Made by a program: the position numbers and the translations under genes
The notes under the pieces: generated by a model
Seen by the model: the letters and a program-made list of their open reading frames with translations, nothing else
Told to the model about the DNA's origin: nothing
Databases searched by the model: none
Origin: Limnohabitans sp. Rim8
GTDB lineage: Bacteria > Pseudomonadota > Gammaproteobacteria > Burkholderiales > Burkholderiaceae_C
NCBI GenBank assembly: GCA_945897465.1
Contig: CAMDFK010000008.1
Coordinates: 1-64,000 of the forward strand
Direction: 5' to 3'
DNA: 64,000 nt
Shown: positions 24,983 to 35,334 of the stretch, piece after piece
How positions within the stretch are numbered: position 1 is the stretch's first letter
Layout: each line of letters begins with the position of its first letter

Positions 24983-27105
24983 GGTGCTTTCTCGGCGCGG
25001 CCCAACAAGCGGGCACTCAGTTGGTCAAATTCACGGTCTACGTCCAGGGTCTTGCGGTTGGACGACAAGGCCACGTTCGCCTGGGCGCCATCACCTTGCG
25101 GCGACAGCCAAACCCACAAGCGACGATCTCGAACATACAGCATGGCAAAAATACCCAGAATCAAAAGGGCACAGCCCAAATAAACGATCGACTGGCCGGG
25201 GGCTCTGGCCACCTGGAATACGCTGGCTTGCACCTGCTTGAAATCTTTCAACAAAAACGTCATGGGCGCCGGATAAAAAGGCGCATCGGACAGTGCCAGC
25301 ACCGCCTGCGACATGAAGCCCTGAACTTGGTCTGCGGGCATCGGTTTGGCAGCGGCTTGTTCACGGGCCACGGCATCGAGCTCGAACAAAGCCCCGTTCA
25401 AAATGCGCACAAACATCTCGCCAGCGCGTGGGCGTTCAGCCTCAGGCACATTGGACTCCAGAAAATCAGCCAAGGCTTGCAGGCCCGACACAGGTTTGCC
25501 CTGAACCTGCTCCAAGCCGGCAAACAGGCCGAGTGAACGGGCAGCTGAGTCGGCCAATTGCTGCGTCAACTCGGGCCGCTGCGGGTCTACAGCTTTGCGT
25601 GCATAGCGCTGCACAGCGCGATCACGCAGCTCAGGCGTTTCCAAGGCAGCACGCAGACGAATGAAACCCGTCAACTCACCGTTTTCATCGGCCGGAGGGC
25701 GCAGGTAACGAAAAGGCTCACTGGGCGTCTCGCGCACACCCAACAAAAAGACAGGCACACCATCACCCGTGTCCACAGGCAGCATGTAATTGTTGTACTC
25801 ACGCGCCTGCCCTGCCGCATCACGCAGCTTGTAGCTCACGCTCGGGCCCACATTGCGCAGTTCTTTGGTCTTGGTGGTCTTATGGCCTGCACCCAAGCGC
25901 TCGTCGATGGCGTTGCGCAAATCAACTTTGCGCACATCCACACCTGTCCCCTCAGGGCCAAGGCCCCCCGACATATTTTCAACGTTGATCACTCGCAAAC
26001 CGGTGAACTCGAGGCTCAGTTTTTCGTTGCCGTTGGTCAAGTCGGTGCTGCCACCAATGGTGCCTTCCACCTCAAAAGACTTGGTGGCTGCCGACATGGG
26101 CACTGCCTGCATCTTGACCTGTGAGCCACCATCGTCAAAGCTGGACTGGTAGATGTTGATGCCCTTGAAACTGGCCGGGTGGTTGACCTCGACGCGTGCT
26201 TCCTTCTTTTCGCCCGTGGCCTTGTCGTGGATGATGATGTCGCTGGCGAAGAGCTTGGGCATGCCGGTCGAGTAGTACTCGACGATGAATTTCTTGAGTT
26301 CAATGACAAAAGGCAGGTCTTGCAACAAGATGCCGTTGGACTGATTCAGAATGGCCGTGCCCGAGGCCGTGTCTTCGGCCACCAGCAAGTTGGCACGGAA
26401 GGCCGGATTGCGATCTGACAAACGGTGCTGCGCGGGTACATCGGCAATCAAGCCACCACCGTTGTAGATTTCCTTACCACCCAACCACATCTGGGCACGC
26501 ACCGCCAGGTCGCCATCGAGCAAACCGCCCACACACACCAGCACAATGGCCGAGTGCGCTGCAATGTAGCCGATCTTGTTGGCAGCGCCCGCCTTGGCGG
26601 CCAGCATCCAGCCCTTGCCCGCAGGCGTGTCACGCTCTTGCAGTTTCACTTTCCATCCGCCCGTGGCCAACAAAGCCCCCAGGCGCCTGGCCGCAGCCTC
26701 AGGCGCTTCGTTCAAGTGGCCCTGGGCCTTGTGGTGGAAAGCCTTGAGGCTTTGCTCGCGGATGTTTTCCTTGTAGTTCTTCAGATCCACCAGGATCTTG
26801 GGGGTGTTGCGGGCGATGCACAAACTGGTGCTGACTACGAGGAAAGCCAGGATCAACAGAAACCACCAAGCGCTGTAAACGGTGTTGAGCTTGAGCGTGG
26901 CAAACAACTCGGCCCAAAAGGGTCCGAACTGGTTGATGTAGTTGTTGGTGGGCTCGTTTTGTTTGAGCACCGTGCCGATCACCGAGGCGATGCAAATGAT
27001 CGTCAACAAGGAGATGGCAAACCGCATGGACGACAGCAACTCGATCACGGCCTGCCCTCGGGGCGAGCTGCGCTCGGAATCAGGGCTGGAAGCAACAGTC
27101 GTCAT
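24979..27105 (-). CDS. resB: Cytochrome c maturation protein ResB (Ccs1)
   Basis: Second subunit of the system II heme-attachment complex. The 708-aa protein has three N-terminal membrane helices (RFAISLLTIICIASVIGT, then WWFLLILAFLVVSTSLCIA and IGYIAAHSAIVLVCVGGL), a large periplasmic domain, and a last helix near the C-terminus (SIVYLGCALLILGIFAMLY). The ATG at 27105 gives the standard N-terminus. It is followed by ccsB and is upstream of the cytochrome c4 gene in the usual Burkholderiales order. Confidence 0.94.
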   Translation of the reverse strand: MTTVASSPDSERSSPRGQAVIELLSSMRFAISLLTIICIASVIGTVLKQNEPTNNYINQFGPFWAELFATLKLNTVYSAWWFLLILAFLVVSTSLCIARNTPKILVDLKNYKENIREQSLKAFHHKAQGHLNEAPEAAARRLGALLATGGWKVKLQERDTPAGKGWMLAAKAGAANKIGYIAAHSAIVLVCVGGLLDGDLAVRAQMWLGGKEIYNGGGLIADVPAQHRLSDRNPAFRANLLVAEDTASGTAILNQSNGILLQDLPFVIELKKFIVEYYSTGMPKLFASDIIIHDKATGEKKEARVEVNHPASFKGINIYQSSFDDGGSQVKMQAVPMSAATKSFEVEGTIGGSTDLTNGNEKLSLEFTGLRVINVENMSGGLGPEGTGVDVRKVDLRNAIDERLGAGHKTTKTKELRNVGPSVSYKLRDAAGQAREYNNYMLPVDTGDGVPVFLLGVRETPSEPFRYLRPPADENGELTGFIRLRAALETPELRDRAVQRYARKAVDPQRPELTQQLADSAARSLGLFAGLEQVQGKPVSGLQALADFLESNVPEAERPRAGEMFVRILNGALFELDAVAREQAAAKPMPADQVQGFMSQAVLALSDAPFYPAPMTFLLKDFKQVQASVFQVARAPGQSIVYLGCALLILGIFAMLYVRDRRLWVWLSPQGDGAQANVALSSNRKTLDVDREFDQLSARLLGRAEKAP

Positions 27106-27300
27106 GAGAAGAAAGATGGATGCTGAAAGGACGGCGAAACGAAACACGCCATGAACAAGCAAGGCCGGAATACCGGCCTTGGACGTGTCATATTAGCCAA
27201 TTCTTAATTGTGCCCGAGGCAAGAGCCGCTCGACTGAAAACCCTTTGAAGTCAACAGGACAAACTGGCACACACGCCCAGGTCAAGACCCGGGCTGCCAC

Positions 27301-27933
27301 TCAGCGCAGACCCGCGATGTAGTCGGAGACGGCCTTGATTTCTCGGTCATTCATCTTGGCGGCCACTTGGGTCATTTGAAGGTTGTTCTTGCGCACACCT
27401 TCGCGAAATTGGACCAACTGCGCAGCGGTGTACTCGGCGTGCTGGCCCGACAAACGGGGGTACTGCGAGGGCATTCCTGCACCATTGGGTGAGTGGCAGC
27501 TGACGCAGGCAGCGATCTGGCGGTCAGGAATGCCACCGCGGTAAATGCGCTCGCCCCAGGCCACCGTGTCTTTTTCCTTGGCAAACCCGGGTTTGGCCTG
27601 CTTGGAAGCCAACCAAAATGCAATATTGCGCATGTCTTCGTCGCTCAAAGCGGCGACCATACCGCCCATGATGGCATTGGCACGTTTGCCGGATTTGTAC
27701 TCTTGCAGTTGTTTGAGCAAATACTCAGGGTGCTGCTGGGCCAGCTTGGGATTGGCAGGCGTGCTCGAATTGCCGTCCGCCGCATGGCAAGCCACACAAG
27801 CCTGACTGAAAATGGCTTCGCCTTTGGCCAAGTCGGGTTTGGCAGCCTTGGGGGCTGGGCCAGCGGCCATGGCAGAACCTGCCACCAAAGCGGCTGACAG
27901 AGCAGTGATCAAAAAAGAGGAAATCGACTTCAT
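27301..27933 (-). CDS. Di-heme cytochrome c4
   Basis: Periplasmic electron carrier donating to terminal oxidases. The 210-aa precursor has a signal peptide and two c-type heme sites, CVACH at 46-50 and CVSCH at 143-147, each in its own cytochrome domain. Methionine ligands are likely in AIMGGMVAAL and NLQMTQVAAKM. ATG at 27933 starts the signal peptide MKSISSFLITALSAALVAGS. Its hemes would be attached by the neighbouring ResB-CcsB. It is divergent from engB. Confidence 0.94.
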   Translation of the reverse strand: MKSISSFLITALSAALVAGSAMAAGPAPKAAKPDLAKGEAIFSQACVACHAADGNSSTPANPKLAQQHPEYLLKQLQEYKSGKRANAIMGGMVAALSDEDMRNIAFWLASKQAKPGFAKEKDTVAWGERIYRGGIPDRQIAACVSCHSPNGAGMPSQYPRLSGQHAEYTAAQLVQFREGVRKNNLQMTQVAAKMNDREIKAVSDYIAGLR

Positions 27934-28020
27934 GGCGTGATCCAAGAGTGGGCCCAAAACCTTTGGATTCTACAATGAGGTCCAAGTCAGCTTCCTGACG
28001 ACCCAAGGTATCCTTTATTT

Positions 28021-28800
28021 ATGAGCTCTCGCCTCCAAGTCCGCGCTCCTGCAGGCCCGGCCACCGCCCCGAAAGCCACACCCACAGCCGCTTTGGCCGC
28101 GCCGAATAACCCCGCAACGGTCACGCCCATGGGCTGGATGCACACCGCGCGTTTTTTGACCACCGCCGCGCAACTGCACCACTTGCCTGCGATGAACACG
28201 CCCGAAATCGCCTTTGTGGGCCGCTCAAACGCAGGCAAATCCACCTGCATCAACACCCTGACCCAAAAGAAACAACTGGCCTTTGCCTCCAAAAAACCCG
28301 GCCGCACCCAGCACATCAACCTCTTTGCCCTGGGCAAACAAGGCATCACCGACGCGGTGCTGGCCGATTTGCCCGGCTACGGCTACGCCGCAGTGGCCAA
28401 GATGGACAAGCTGCGCTGGCAACAGGTCATGGCCAACTACCTGGTCAGCCGCGACAATTTGACCGGCATCGTCATGATGTGCGACCCGCGCCACGGCCTG
28501 ACCGAGCTCGATGACATCTTGCTCGAAGTGATAAGGCCCCGCGTCGAAGAAGGCTTGAAGTTCCTGATCATCCTGACCAAAGCCGACAAGCTCACCCGTG
28601 CCGAGCAGGCCAAAGCCTTGTCGATTGCGCGACTGCAAGCCGGTGGCGGCGAGGTGAAACTCTTTTCGGCCTTGAAAAAGCAGGGGGTGGACGAAGTGGC
28701 CCAACTGCTGTGGGACTGGACGCACCCTGCATGCGGCGCTGCAGCCCCTGCGCAAACCGCCGAGCCCCCCGAAGAAGAACCCGAAGCCCTGGACGAGTGA
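28021..28800 (+). CDS. engB: Ribosome biogenesis GTPase EngB (YihA/YsxC)
   Basis: Essential small GTPase in 50S subunit maturation. The 259-aa protein has G1 GRSNAGKS at 67-74, G2 GRTQHIN, G3 DLPGYG from 116 and G4 TKAD. An N-terminal 40-residue Ala/Pro/Thr tail and an acidic C-terminal tail (PPEEEPEALDE) extend beyond the core family. The ATG at 28021 is the first start. A divergent cytochrome c4 gene upstream is the usual neighbour. Confidence 0.94.
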   Translation: MSSRLQVRAPAGPATAPKATPTAALAAPNNPATVTPMGWMHTARFLTTAAQLHHLPAMNTPEIAFVGRSNAGKSTCINTLTQKKQLAFASKKPGRTQHINLFALGKQGITDAVLADLPGYGYAAVAKMDKLRWQQVMANYLVSRDNLTGIVMMCDPRHGLTELDDILLEVIRPRVEEGLKFLIILTKADKLTRAEQAKALSIARLQAGGGEVKLFSALKKQGVDEVAQLLWDWTHPACGAAAPAQTAEPPEEEPEALDE

Positions 28801-28851
28801 GCCTGCGCTGAAGACAGCCACGGCCCACCGCCCCACAAGGAGTGATCCGCC

Positions 28852-29829
28852 GTGCATCCCGAGATCCAGACCTGGCAGCAAGCCCTGCCCCACGGCATCA
28901 CCCTGAGCTGCCGCGCCTGCGGCGAGCCGGGTCGCCCGGTGCTGCTGTTTTTGCACGGCTTTCCCGAAGGGGCCTGGGTCTGGGACCCTCTTTTGCTGCA
29001 CTTCTCGAAACCCGAAAACGGCGGCTACCGCTGCGTGGCCCCCAACCTGCGCGGCTACGAGCGCTCGAGCGCCCCCGAAGACGTCAAGGCCTACCGCGCC
29101 AAATACCTGGTGCAGGACATCGTGGCCCTGATCGACGGCGAATGCGGCCCCCTCACGGGCGGCCGCCCGCTGGCCGCGCTCATCGCCCACGATTGGGGCG
29201 GCGCCGTGGCCTGGAGCGTGGCCAACCAGCACCCAGATCGCCTGCGCCAGTTGGTCATCATCAACTCGCCCCACCCCGGCACCTTTCTGCGGGCCTTGCA
29301 ACAAGACCCTGCGCAGCAAGCGGCCAGCGCCTACATGAACTTTTTGGTGCAGCCCGAAGCAGCAACGCAATTGGCGGCCAAGGACTTTGAACGCATGTTC
29401 GGCTTTTTGACGGGCCAAGACACTTCCTTGCAATCGCTCACCGCGCCCACGGCAGACCACCCTGCCCACTGGCTCACCCCCGCCGTCAAAGCGCAATACC
29501 GCAAGGTTTGGCAGCAGGGGCTGCAAGGCGGCCTGAACTACTATCGCGCATCGCCCCTGCGCCCCGCCACCGCCAACGACCCGGGTGCCAGCGCTGTGCA
29601 AATCCCGCCTGAAGCGCTGCGCATCGAGTTGCCCACGCTGCTGCTCTGGGCGCAGGGCGATGTGGCCCTGCTGCCCTGCCTGACTGAGGGGCTGGACGCG
29701 CACATCCCCGATCTGAAACTCGTGCCGATTGAGCAGGCCACGCACTGGGTGGTGCATGAACAACCAGCACGAGTCATCCAAGAGATTGCGAATTTTCTGC
29801 CTCCGATCTGCATCAAACCCGCTCAATAG
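28852..29829 (+). CDS. Alpha/beta hydrolase (epoxide hydrolase / haloalkane dehalogenase-like)
   Basis: Soluble hydrolase of 325 aa. HGFP at 35-38 forms the oxyanion region, the nucleophile is aspartate D114 in HDWGG, and the catalytic histidine is probably in QATHWVVHEQP near the end. An aspartate nucleophile and the DLRGYERSS-like NLRGYERSS motif point to the epoxide hydrolase group. GTG start is supported by AAGGAG ten bases upstream. Its 3' end overlaps the convergent acyltransferase gene by seven bases. Substrate unknown. Confidence 0.85.
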   Translation: MHPEIQTWQQALPHGITLSCRACGEPGRPVLLFLHGFPEGAWVWDPLLLHFSKPENGGYRCVAPNLRGYERSSAPEDVKAYRAKYLVQDIVALIDGECGPLTGGRPLAALIAHDWGGAVAWSVANQHPDRLRQLVIINSPHPGTFLRALQQDPAQQAASAYMNFLVQPEAATQLAAKDFERMFGFLTGQDTSLQSLTAPTADHPAHWLTPAVKAQYRKVWQQGLQGGLNYYRASPLRPATANDPGASAVQIPPEALRIELPTLLLWAQGDVALLPCLTEGLDAHIPDLKLVPIEQATHWVVHEQPARVIQEIANFLPPICIKPAQ

Positions 29830-30683
29830 ACCCCCGGCTCGCCCTCGGGTCGGGTTTTGAACCGTTTGTGCACCCAGTAATACTGCTCAGGCATGGTGTC
29901 GATCAAGGCCTGCAGTTCACGGTTCATGCGGGCGGTGTCGGCCTCGGCGTCTTCGCTCGGAAAATCGGCCCACAGGGGTCCCAACTCCAGACGGTAGCCC
30001 TGCGCGGTCATGCGCGTGGCCACGGTCATGACCCGGGCACGCCCCAAACGCGCAAAGCGAGACAAAGAAGGCACGGTGGCCGTCTGCACGCCGTAAAAGG
30101 GCACAAACACCGACTCGTTGCGCCCAAAGTCCATGTCCGGCAACAAATACAGCTTGTCTCCTTGGCGCAGGCCCGACAAGATTTGCTTGACCCCCTGATG
30201 GCGAAAATACAAATTGACATGACCCGAGCGGTTGCGCCCCTGGCGCACCCACTCGTCGAGCACCGCGTTGCGCTGGCGCACATAAATGCTGGCCATGTGC
30301 ACGCCATGCACCTGTGTCAGGGCGCTGCCGCCCGCGTCCAGCCCCACAAAGTGCGGCGCCAGCATCACCACGGGCTCAGGGCCCAGCAAGGGGCTCAAAT
30401 CCCCCTGCAGCTGCAATCGGCTGCGCAGCTGCGTCGGCGAGCCGTGCCAAAGCCACGACCGGTCGATCAGCGACTGCACCACCCCCACAAAATGCCTGCG
30501 GGCCAAACGACCGCGCTGGCGGGGCGTGAGGTGTGGAAAGCACAAAGCCAGGTTGACCTGCACAATGCGCCGCCGCGACCGGGCCAAGGCCCACAACACA
30601 TGGCCCAAGATGCAGCCCAAAGCACGCAAGGCCCCCAAAGGCCATGGTGCCAACAAGCGCATGAGCCAAACCAAAGGGTGCAT
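29823..30683 (-). CDS. LpxL/HtrB-family lipid A acyltransferase (second of pair)
   Basis: Inner-membrane enzyme of 286 aa expected to add a secondary acyl chain to lipid A. The family's HX4D catalytic pair is H111 and D116 in APHFVGLDAGG, followed by GRNRSGHVNLYFRHQG and the LLPDMDFGRNESVFVPFYG segment diagnostic of LpxL/LpxM. An N-terminal helix anchors it. ATG at 30683 overlaps the upstream acyltransferase stop (ATGA), so the two are translated together. Confidence 0.9.
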   Translation of the reverse strand: MHPLVWLMRLLAPWPLGALRALGCILGHVLWALARSRRRIVQVNLALCFPHLTPRQRGRLARRHFVGVVQSLIDRSWLWHGSPTQLRSRLQLQGDLSPLLGPEPVVMLAPHFVGLDAGGSALTQVHGVHMASIYVRQRNAVLDEWVRQGRNRSGHVNLYFRHQGVKQILSGLRQGDKLYLLPDMDFGRNESVFVPFYGVQTATVPSLSRFARLGRARVMTVATRMTAQGYRLELGPLWADFPSEDAEADTARMNRELQALIDTMPEQYYWVHKRFKTRPEGEPGVY

Positions 30684-31513
30684 CAGGCGTCCTTGCGCGG
30701 GGCTTTGTAGCGGGCATAACCCCACAAATACTGCTGCGGGCAAGCCCGCACCAAGGCCTCCATGGCTTGGTTGATCTGCACCACCGCCGTCTCCAAGTCC
30801 GGTGACAAATCGTGGCCCAGCTTTTGGGTGTGCAGCCGGTAACCGCGACCCCAGGGCAGGCGCTCGCCCCAAATCAACACCACCTGGGCCCCGGTTTGCA
30901 AGGCCAGACGGGCCGCCAGTGTCATGGTGTAAGCCGGTTTGCCAAAGTAAGGGGCCCATTGGCCCATGCCCTCGGGTGGCACCTGGTCGGGCAACAAGCC
31001 CACGGCTTCGCCCGCCCGCAAGGCCTTGATCATCTGGCGCACGCCCGCCAGCGTGGTGGGCACCGCCTGCAAGCCCGGCCGGTTGCGTGCCAAGGCCATC
31101 ACCTCATTCAAGGCCGCCTGCCTGGCGGGGCGGTACAAAACCGTCAACTGTCCGTATTGCGCCCCAAAGCGCAAGGCCAGCGCCTGGGCGGTGACTTCAA
31201 AGCAACCCATGTGCGGGGTCAGGAACAGCACGCCTTGGCCTTGGGCATAAGCCGCGGCGGCAGCGTGGTCATCGGCCCAAGCCAGCGGCGGCATGCGGCC
31301 CAGCCACAAACGCGGCAACTCGGCCGACATGCAACCGGCCTGCCCAACGGCACCCAGCACCACGCGCCAGCCCTGGCCCGCCTGCCTTGCATTCATCAGA
31401 AAACGCTGGCGATAAGGTCCCGACAACAGCCACGCACCCCACCCCCCCAACCACCCCAAGGCATGCAAAGCCCACAATGGCCAACGTGAAAAAAAACGGA
31501 ACCAGCGCAACAT
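30683..31513 (-). CDS. LpxL/HtrB-family lipid A acyltransferase (first of pair)
   Basis: Paralogue of the next gene (276 aa), with HX4E at H101 and E106 (TPHMGCFE), YRPARQAALNEVM, GEAVGLLPDQVPPEGMG and a final QYLWGYARYKAP. One enzyme of the pair probably adds the first and the other the second late acyl chain of lipid A; which does which cannot be told here. ATG at 31513 is the natural start. It is divergent from groES. Confidence 0.9.
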   Translation of the reverse strand: MLRWFRFFSRWPLWALHALGWLGGWGAWLLSGPYRQRFLMNARQAGQGWRVVLGAVGQAGCMSAELPRLWLGRMPPLAWADDHAAAAAYAQGQGVLFLTPHMGCFEVTAQALALRFGAQYGQLTVLYRPARQAALNEVMALARNRPGLQAVPTTLAGVRQMIKALRAGEAVGLLPDQVPPEGMGQWAPYFGKPAYTMTLAARLALQTGAQVVLIWGERLPWGRGYRLHTQKLGHDLSPDLETAVVQINQAMEALVRACPQQYLWGYARYKAPRKDA

Positions 31514-31603
31514 AGGGGGGTGATTTTGCCTTGAACCGGCCTCGGGCCCGATTCGGAACAACACCAACTCGACGATGAATCGACGCTGATTTAACGAGCG
31601 GCT

Positions 31604-31629
31604 CTTGAAACGGTCCCAAATGCCCTTAT
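31604..31629 (+). promoter_or_regulatory. Heat-shock (sigma32-type) promoter of groESL
   Basis: CTTGAAA at 31604-31610, a 12-base spacer and CCCTTAT at 31623-31629 fit the sigma32 consensus CTTGAAA-N11-16-CCCATNT. An overlapping sigma70 reading (TTGAAA, 16 bases, TATCAT at 31627-31632) is also possible. The site lies immediately before CIRCE. Confidence 0.7.
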
Positions 31630-31631
31630 CA

Positions 31632-31658
31632 TTAGCACTCGATGGAGTTGAGTGCTAA
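31632..31658. promoter_or_regulatory. CIRCE element (HrcA operator)
   Basis: TTAGCACTC-N9-GAGTGCTAA is an exact match to the CIRCE consensus, centred about 95 bases upstream of groES. HrcA binds it to repress chaperonin genes at normal temperature. Together with the sigma32-like promoter it gives dual heat-shock control. Confidence 0.97.
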
Positions 31659-31738
31659 CAAACACCCTCTCCTCAGATTTCAGCTGCATCCCTGTGGTGC
31701 TTTTGTTTTTCAACCCTTGTTTCAATCCAGGAGATTCC

Positions 31739-32026
31739 ATGAAACTGCGTCCTTTGGGCGATCGCGTGATCGTCAAACGTGTCGAAAGCGAAACCAAAAC
31801 AGCCTCGGGCATCGTCATCCCCGACTCGGCTGCAGAAAAGCCCGATCAAGGTGAAGTCTTGGCCGTCGGCCCTGGCAAAACCAACGACAAAGGCGAGACC
31901 AAAGCTCTGAGCGTCAAAGTCGGCGACCGCGTGTTGTTCGGCAAGTACAGCGGCCAGACCGTCAAAGTCGATGGCGACGAGCTGCTGGTCATGAAAGAAG
32001 AAGACCTGTTCGCGGTAGTGGAATAA
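31739..32026 (+). CDS. groES: Co-chaperonin GroES
   Basis: Heptameric lid of the GroEL folding chamber. The 95-aa protein has the standard [14 protein letters not shown] start, the mobile-loop region [15 protein letters not shown], and [26 protein letters not shown] precedes the ATG. It is the first gene of groESL, under CIRCE and a heat-shock promoter. Confidence 0.98.
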   Translation: MKLRPLGDRVIVKRVESETKTASGIVIPDSAAEKPDQGEVLAVGPGKTNDKGETKALSVKVGDRVLFGKYSGQTVKVDGDELLVMKEEDLFAVVE

Positions 32027-32082
32027 CTTGCGGGACAGACCGAACGACGCGCGAAGCGCCCGTTCGCTCTGTCCTCAACTGA

Positions 32083-33765
<1,683 letters not shown>

Positions 33766-33830
33766 GCATGGGCGTGTAATTGCCCCGCTGTCTGGACAGA
33801 GGGTTTGCGCCCTCACCCAGCCAGAACAAA

Positions 33831-33864
33831 GCCCCGCAAGGTTCGCGCCTTGCGGGGCTTTTTT
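33831..33864 (+). terminator. Rho-independent terminator of groESL
   Basis: GCCCCGCAAGG (33831-33841), loop TTCGCG, CCTTGCGGGGC (33848-33858), then six T. A near-identical terminator follows the groEL remnant at 35268-35300. Confidence 0.95.
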
Positions 33865-33996
33865 ATTCTTTGGAAAATATTTGCATGCTAAGTTGCTGGT
33901 TTAAGAGTAATAAAAAAATACAAACAGCAAACTGTAAATTTCATCGCATGCGGTTGAATTTCTTATCCGTTTTTCACGACACACCGCTTGCTGGGA

Positions 33997-34446
33997 TCAT
34001 GTGCACAAAAGGTCCAGATCCAGCCCATGCGGCAAATAGTTGTTGAAGTCTTTGTCCAGTGTGGTCAGACGCAATCCGGCAGCAATGGCAAAGGCGGCGA
34101 GGTAGGCGTCCATCCAGACTTTTGGAGACGCACTGTTCAACCCAGCAAGACTGCGCCAAAGCCCGAACACGCCCGGTGGCTCGTCTTGCCACGCCACTTG
34201 TGGTAATGCTTGCAGGTTGTCCAGAGTGAGCAGCGCTTCGCTGTTGGTCAGCGGAAGAGCCCCATAGGCTTTTGCCAAAGCCGCCGTGGAGAGCAGGCGT
34301 AAAAAGCTTTGTTGCGTGGCGCGACAAAAAACCGCAGCTTGCGACGCGGTCGCTTGGCGCAACGCCTGTCTGGCCACGCTGTGCAAGGGGTGCTGTTCAA
34401 AAGTAGCGGCCAGCCACGCGCTTGTGTCAAAGAGAGCGCCCGCCAC
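33997..34446 (-). CDS. VapC-like PIN-domain toxin
   Basis: PIN-fold RNase of 149 aa, probably the toxin of a type II module. It starts with LFDTSAWLAA (acidic D7), and ends with the second acidic cluster: D113 in KVWMDAYLAAFA, then D131/D133 in LTTLDKDF. The GTG start at 34446 overlaps the antitoxin's 3' end by 20 bases, the usual toxin-antitoxin coupling. Codon use and the placement between groEL and a groEL remnant suggest insertion. Confidence 0.85.
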   Translation of the reverse strand: MAGALFDTSAWLAATFEQHPLHSVARQALRQATASQAAVFCRATQQSFLRLLSTAALAKAYGALPLTNSEALLTLDNLQALPQVAWQDEPPGVFGLWRSLAGLNSASPKVWMDAYLAAFAIAAGLRLTTLDKDFNNYLPHGLDLDLLCT

Positions 34447-34729
34447 GCTGCATGTCCTCTTGGGTGAGCAAGTCCTGTTCGAGCTTTATCAAGGCTTCGG
34501 CGGTCATGGACCTGGATGGGGCATCGTCGCTGCCTCGGATGATCGGCAGCCCGTCGGCACCGATTTCGACCCGCGATCCCGGCGGCGGTGTCGCCGGCCG
34601 AAGCGCACCCATCCCCAATCCTTGGCGCAGAAAGTCAGCGGCCAAATCGCGCAGTGTTCGACCCTGCATCAGGGCGCGCAGTTTCATTTCGCGGACCAGT
34701 TCGTCGGGCAAGTCAAGTGTGGTTTTCAT
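34427..34729 (-). CDS. VapB-like antitoxin
   Basis: 100-aa protein beginning MKTTLDLPDELVREMKLRAL, a ribbon-helix-helix N-terminus found in antitoxins of PIN toxins. The C-terminal half (EIGADGLPIIRGSDDAPS) probably wraps the toxin. ATG at 34729 is the first start that yields this motif. It is upstream of, and overlaps, the toxin gene. It would repress its own promoter, which must lie within 34730-34810. Confidence 0.84.
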   Translation of the reverse strand: MKTTLDLPDELVREMKLRALMQGRTLRDLAADFLRQGLGMGALRPATPPPGSRVEIGADGLPIIRGSDDAPSRSMTAEALIKLEQDLLTQEDMQRGGRSL

Positions 34730-34809
34730 CTGAGCAAGTTTACCCGTTAGCTGGTTTACCGGCAACGCTTGTCTTTGTTGGAGCTCTATACAGGGAATCA
34801 AGTTGAGCG

Positions 34810-35202
34810 GTGGAAGCCCTGGCGGCACTGGTGGTCAACACCATCCGTGGCATCTTGAAGGTGGTGGTTGTCAAGGCTCCTGGCTTCGGTGACCGTCGCA
34901 AGGCCATGTTGGAAGACATCGCCATCCTGACCGGCGGCAAAGTGATCGCTGAAGAAGTGGGCCTGACCCTCGAAAAAGTGACTTTGGCCGATCTGGGCCA
35001 AGCCAAGCGCATCGAAGTGGGCAAGGAAAACACCATCATCATCGACGGTGCTGGTGCTGCTGGCGACATCGAAGCCCGCGTCAAGCAAGTGCGCGTACAA
35101 ATCGAAGAAGCCACTTCTGACTACGACCGCGAGAAGCTGCAAGAGCGCGTGGCCAAGTTGGCTGGCGGCGGCATGCCTGACATGGGCGGCATTGGCATGT
35201 AA
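34810..35202 (+). pseudogene. groEL remnant: internal segment joined to C-terminal tail
   Basis: Open frame of 130 codons equal to GroEL residues about 257-375 fused to the last residues ([11 protein letters not shown]). From 34840 to 35167 it differs from groEL by five bases, while the first 27 bases after 34813 are clearly more diverged. Relative to groEL, 477 bases (33237-33713) are deleted in frame at a GGCGG microhomology. It lacks the ATP site and equatorial domain N-terminus and has only a GTG at its start, so it cannot be a chaperonin. Confidence 0.93.
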
Positions 35203-35267
35203 GCATGGGCGTGTAATTGCCCCGCTGTCTGGACAGAGGGTTTGCGCCCTCACCCAGCCAAAACAAA

Positions 35268-35300
35268 GCCCCGCAAGGTTCGCGCCTTGCGGGGCTTTTT
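35268..35300 (+). terminator. Duplicated groEL terminator
   Basis: The same GCCCCGCAAGG / CCTTGCGGGGC stem with TTCGCG loop and five T as the terminator after groEL. The 105 bases before it also match those after groEL with one difference seen, then similarity stops. Confidence 0.93.
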
Positions 35301-35334
35301 CTTGTTGGGCCTGATCGCAAACTGGCGCGGCTGA

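Noticed and set aside
34810..35202. groEL remnant annotated as a functional second chaperonin
   Set aside because: It lacks the start, the ATP-binding equatorial domain and 159 internal codons.
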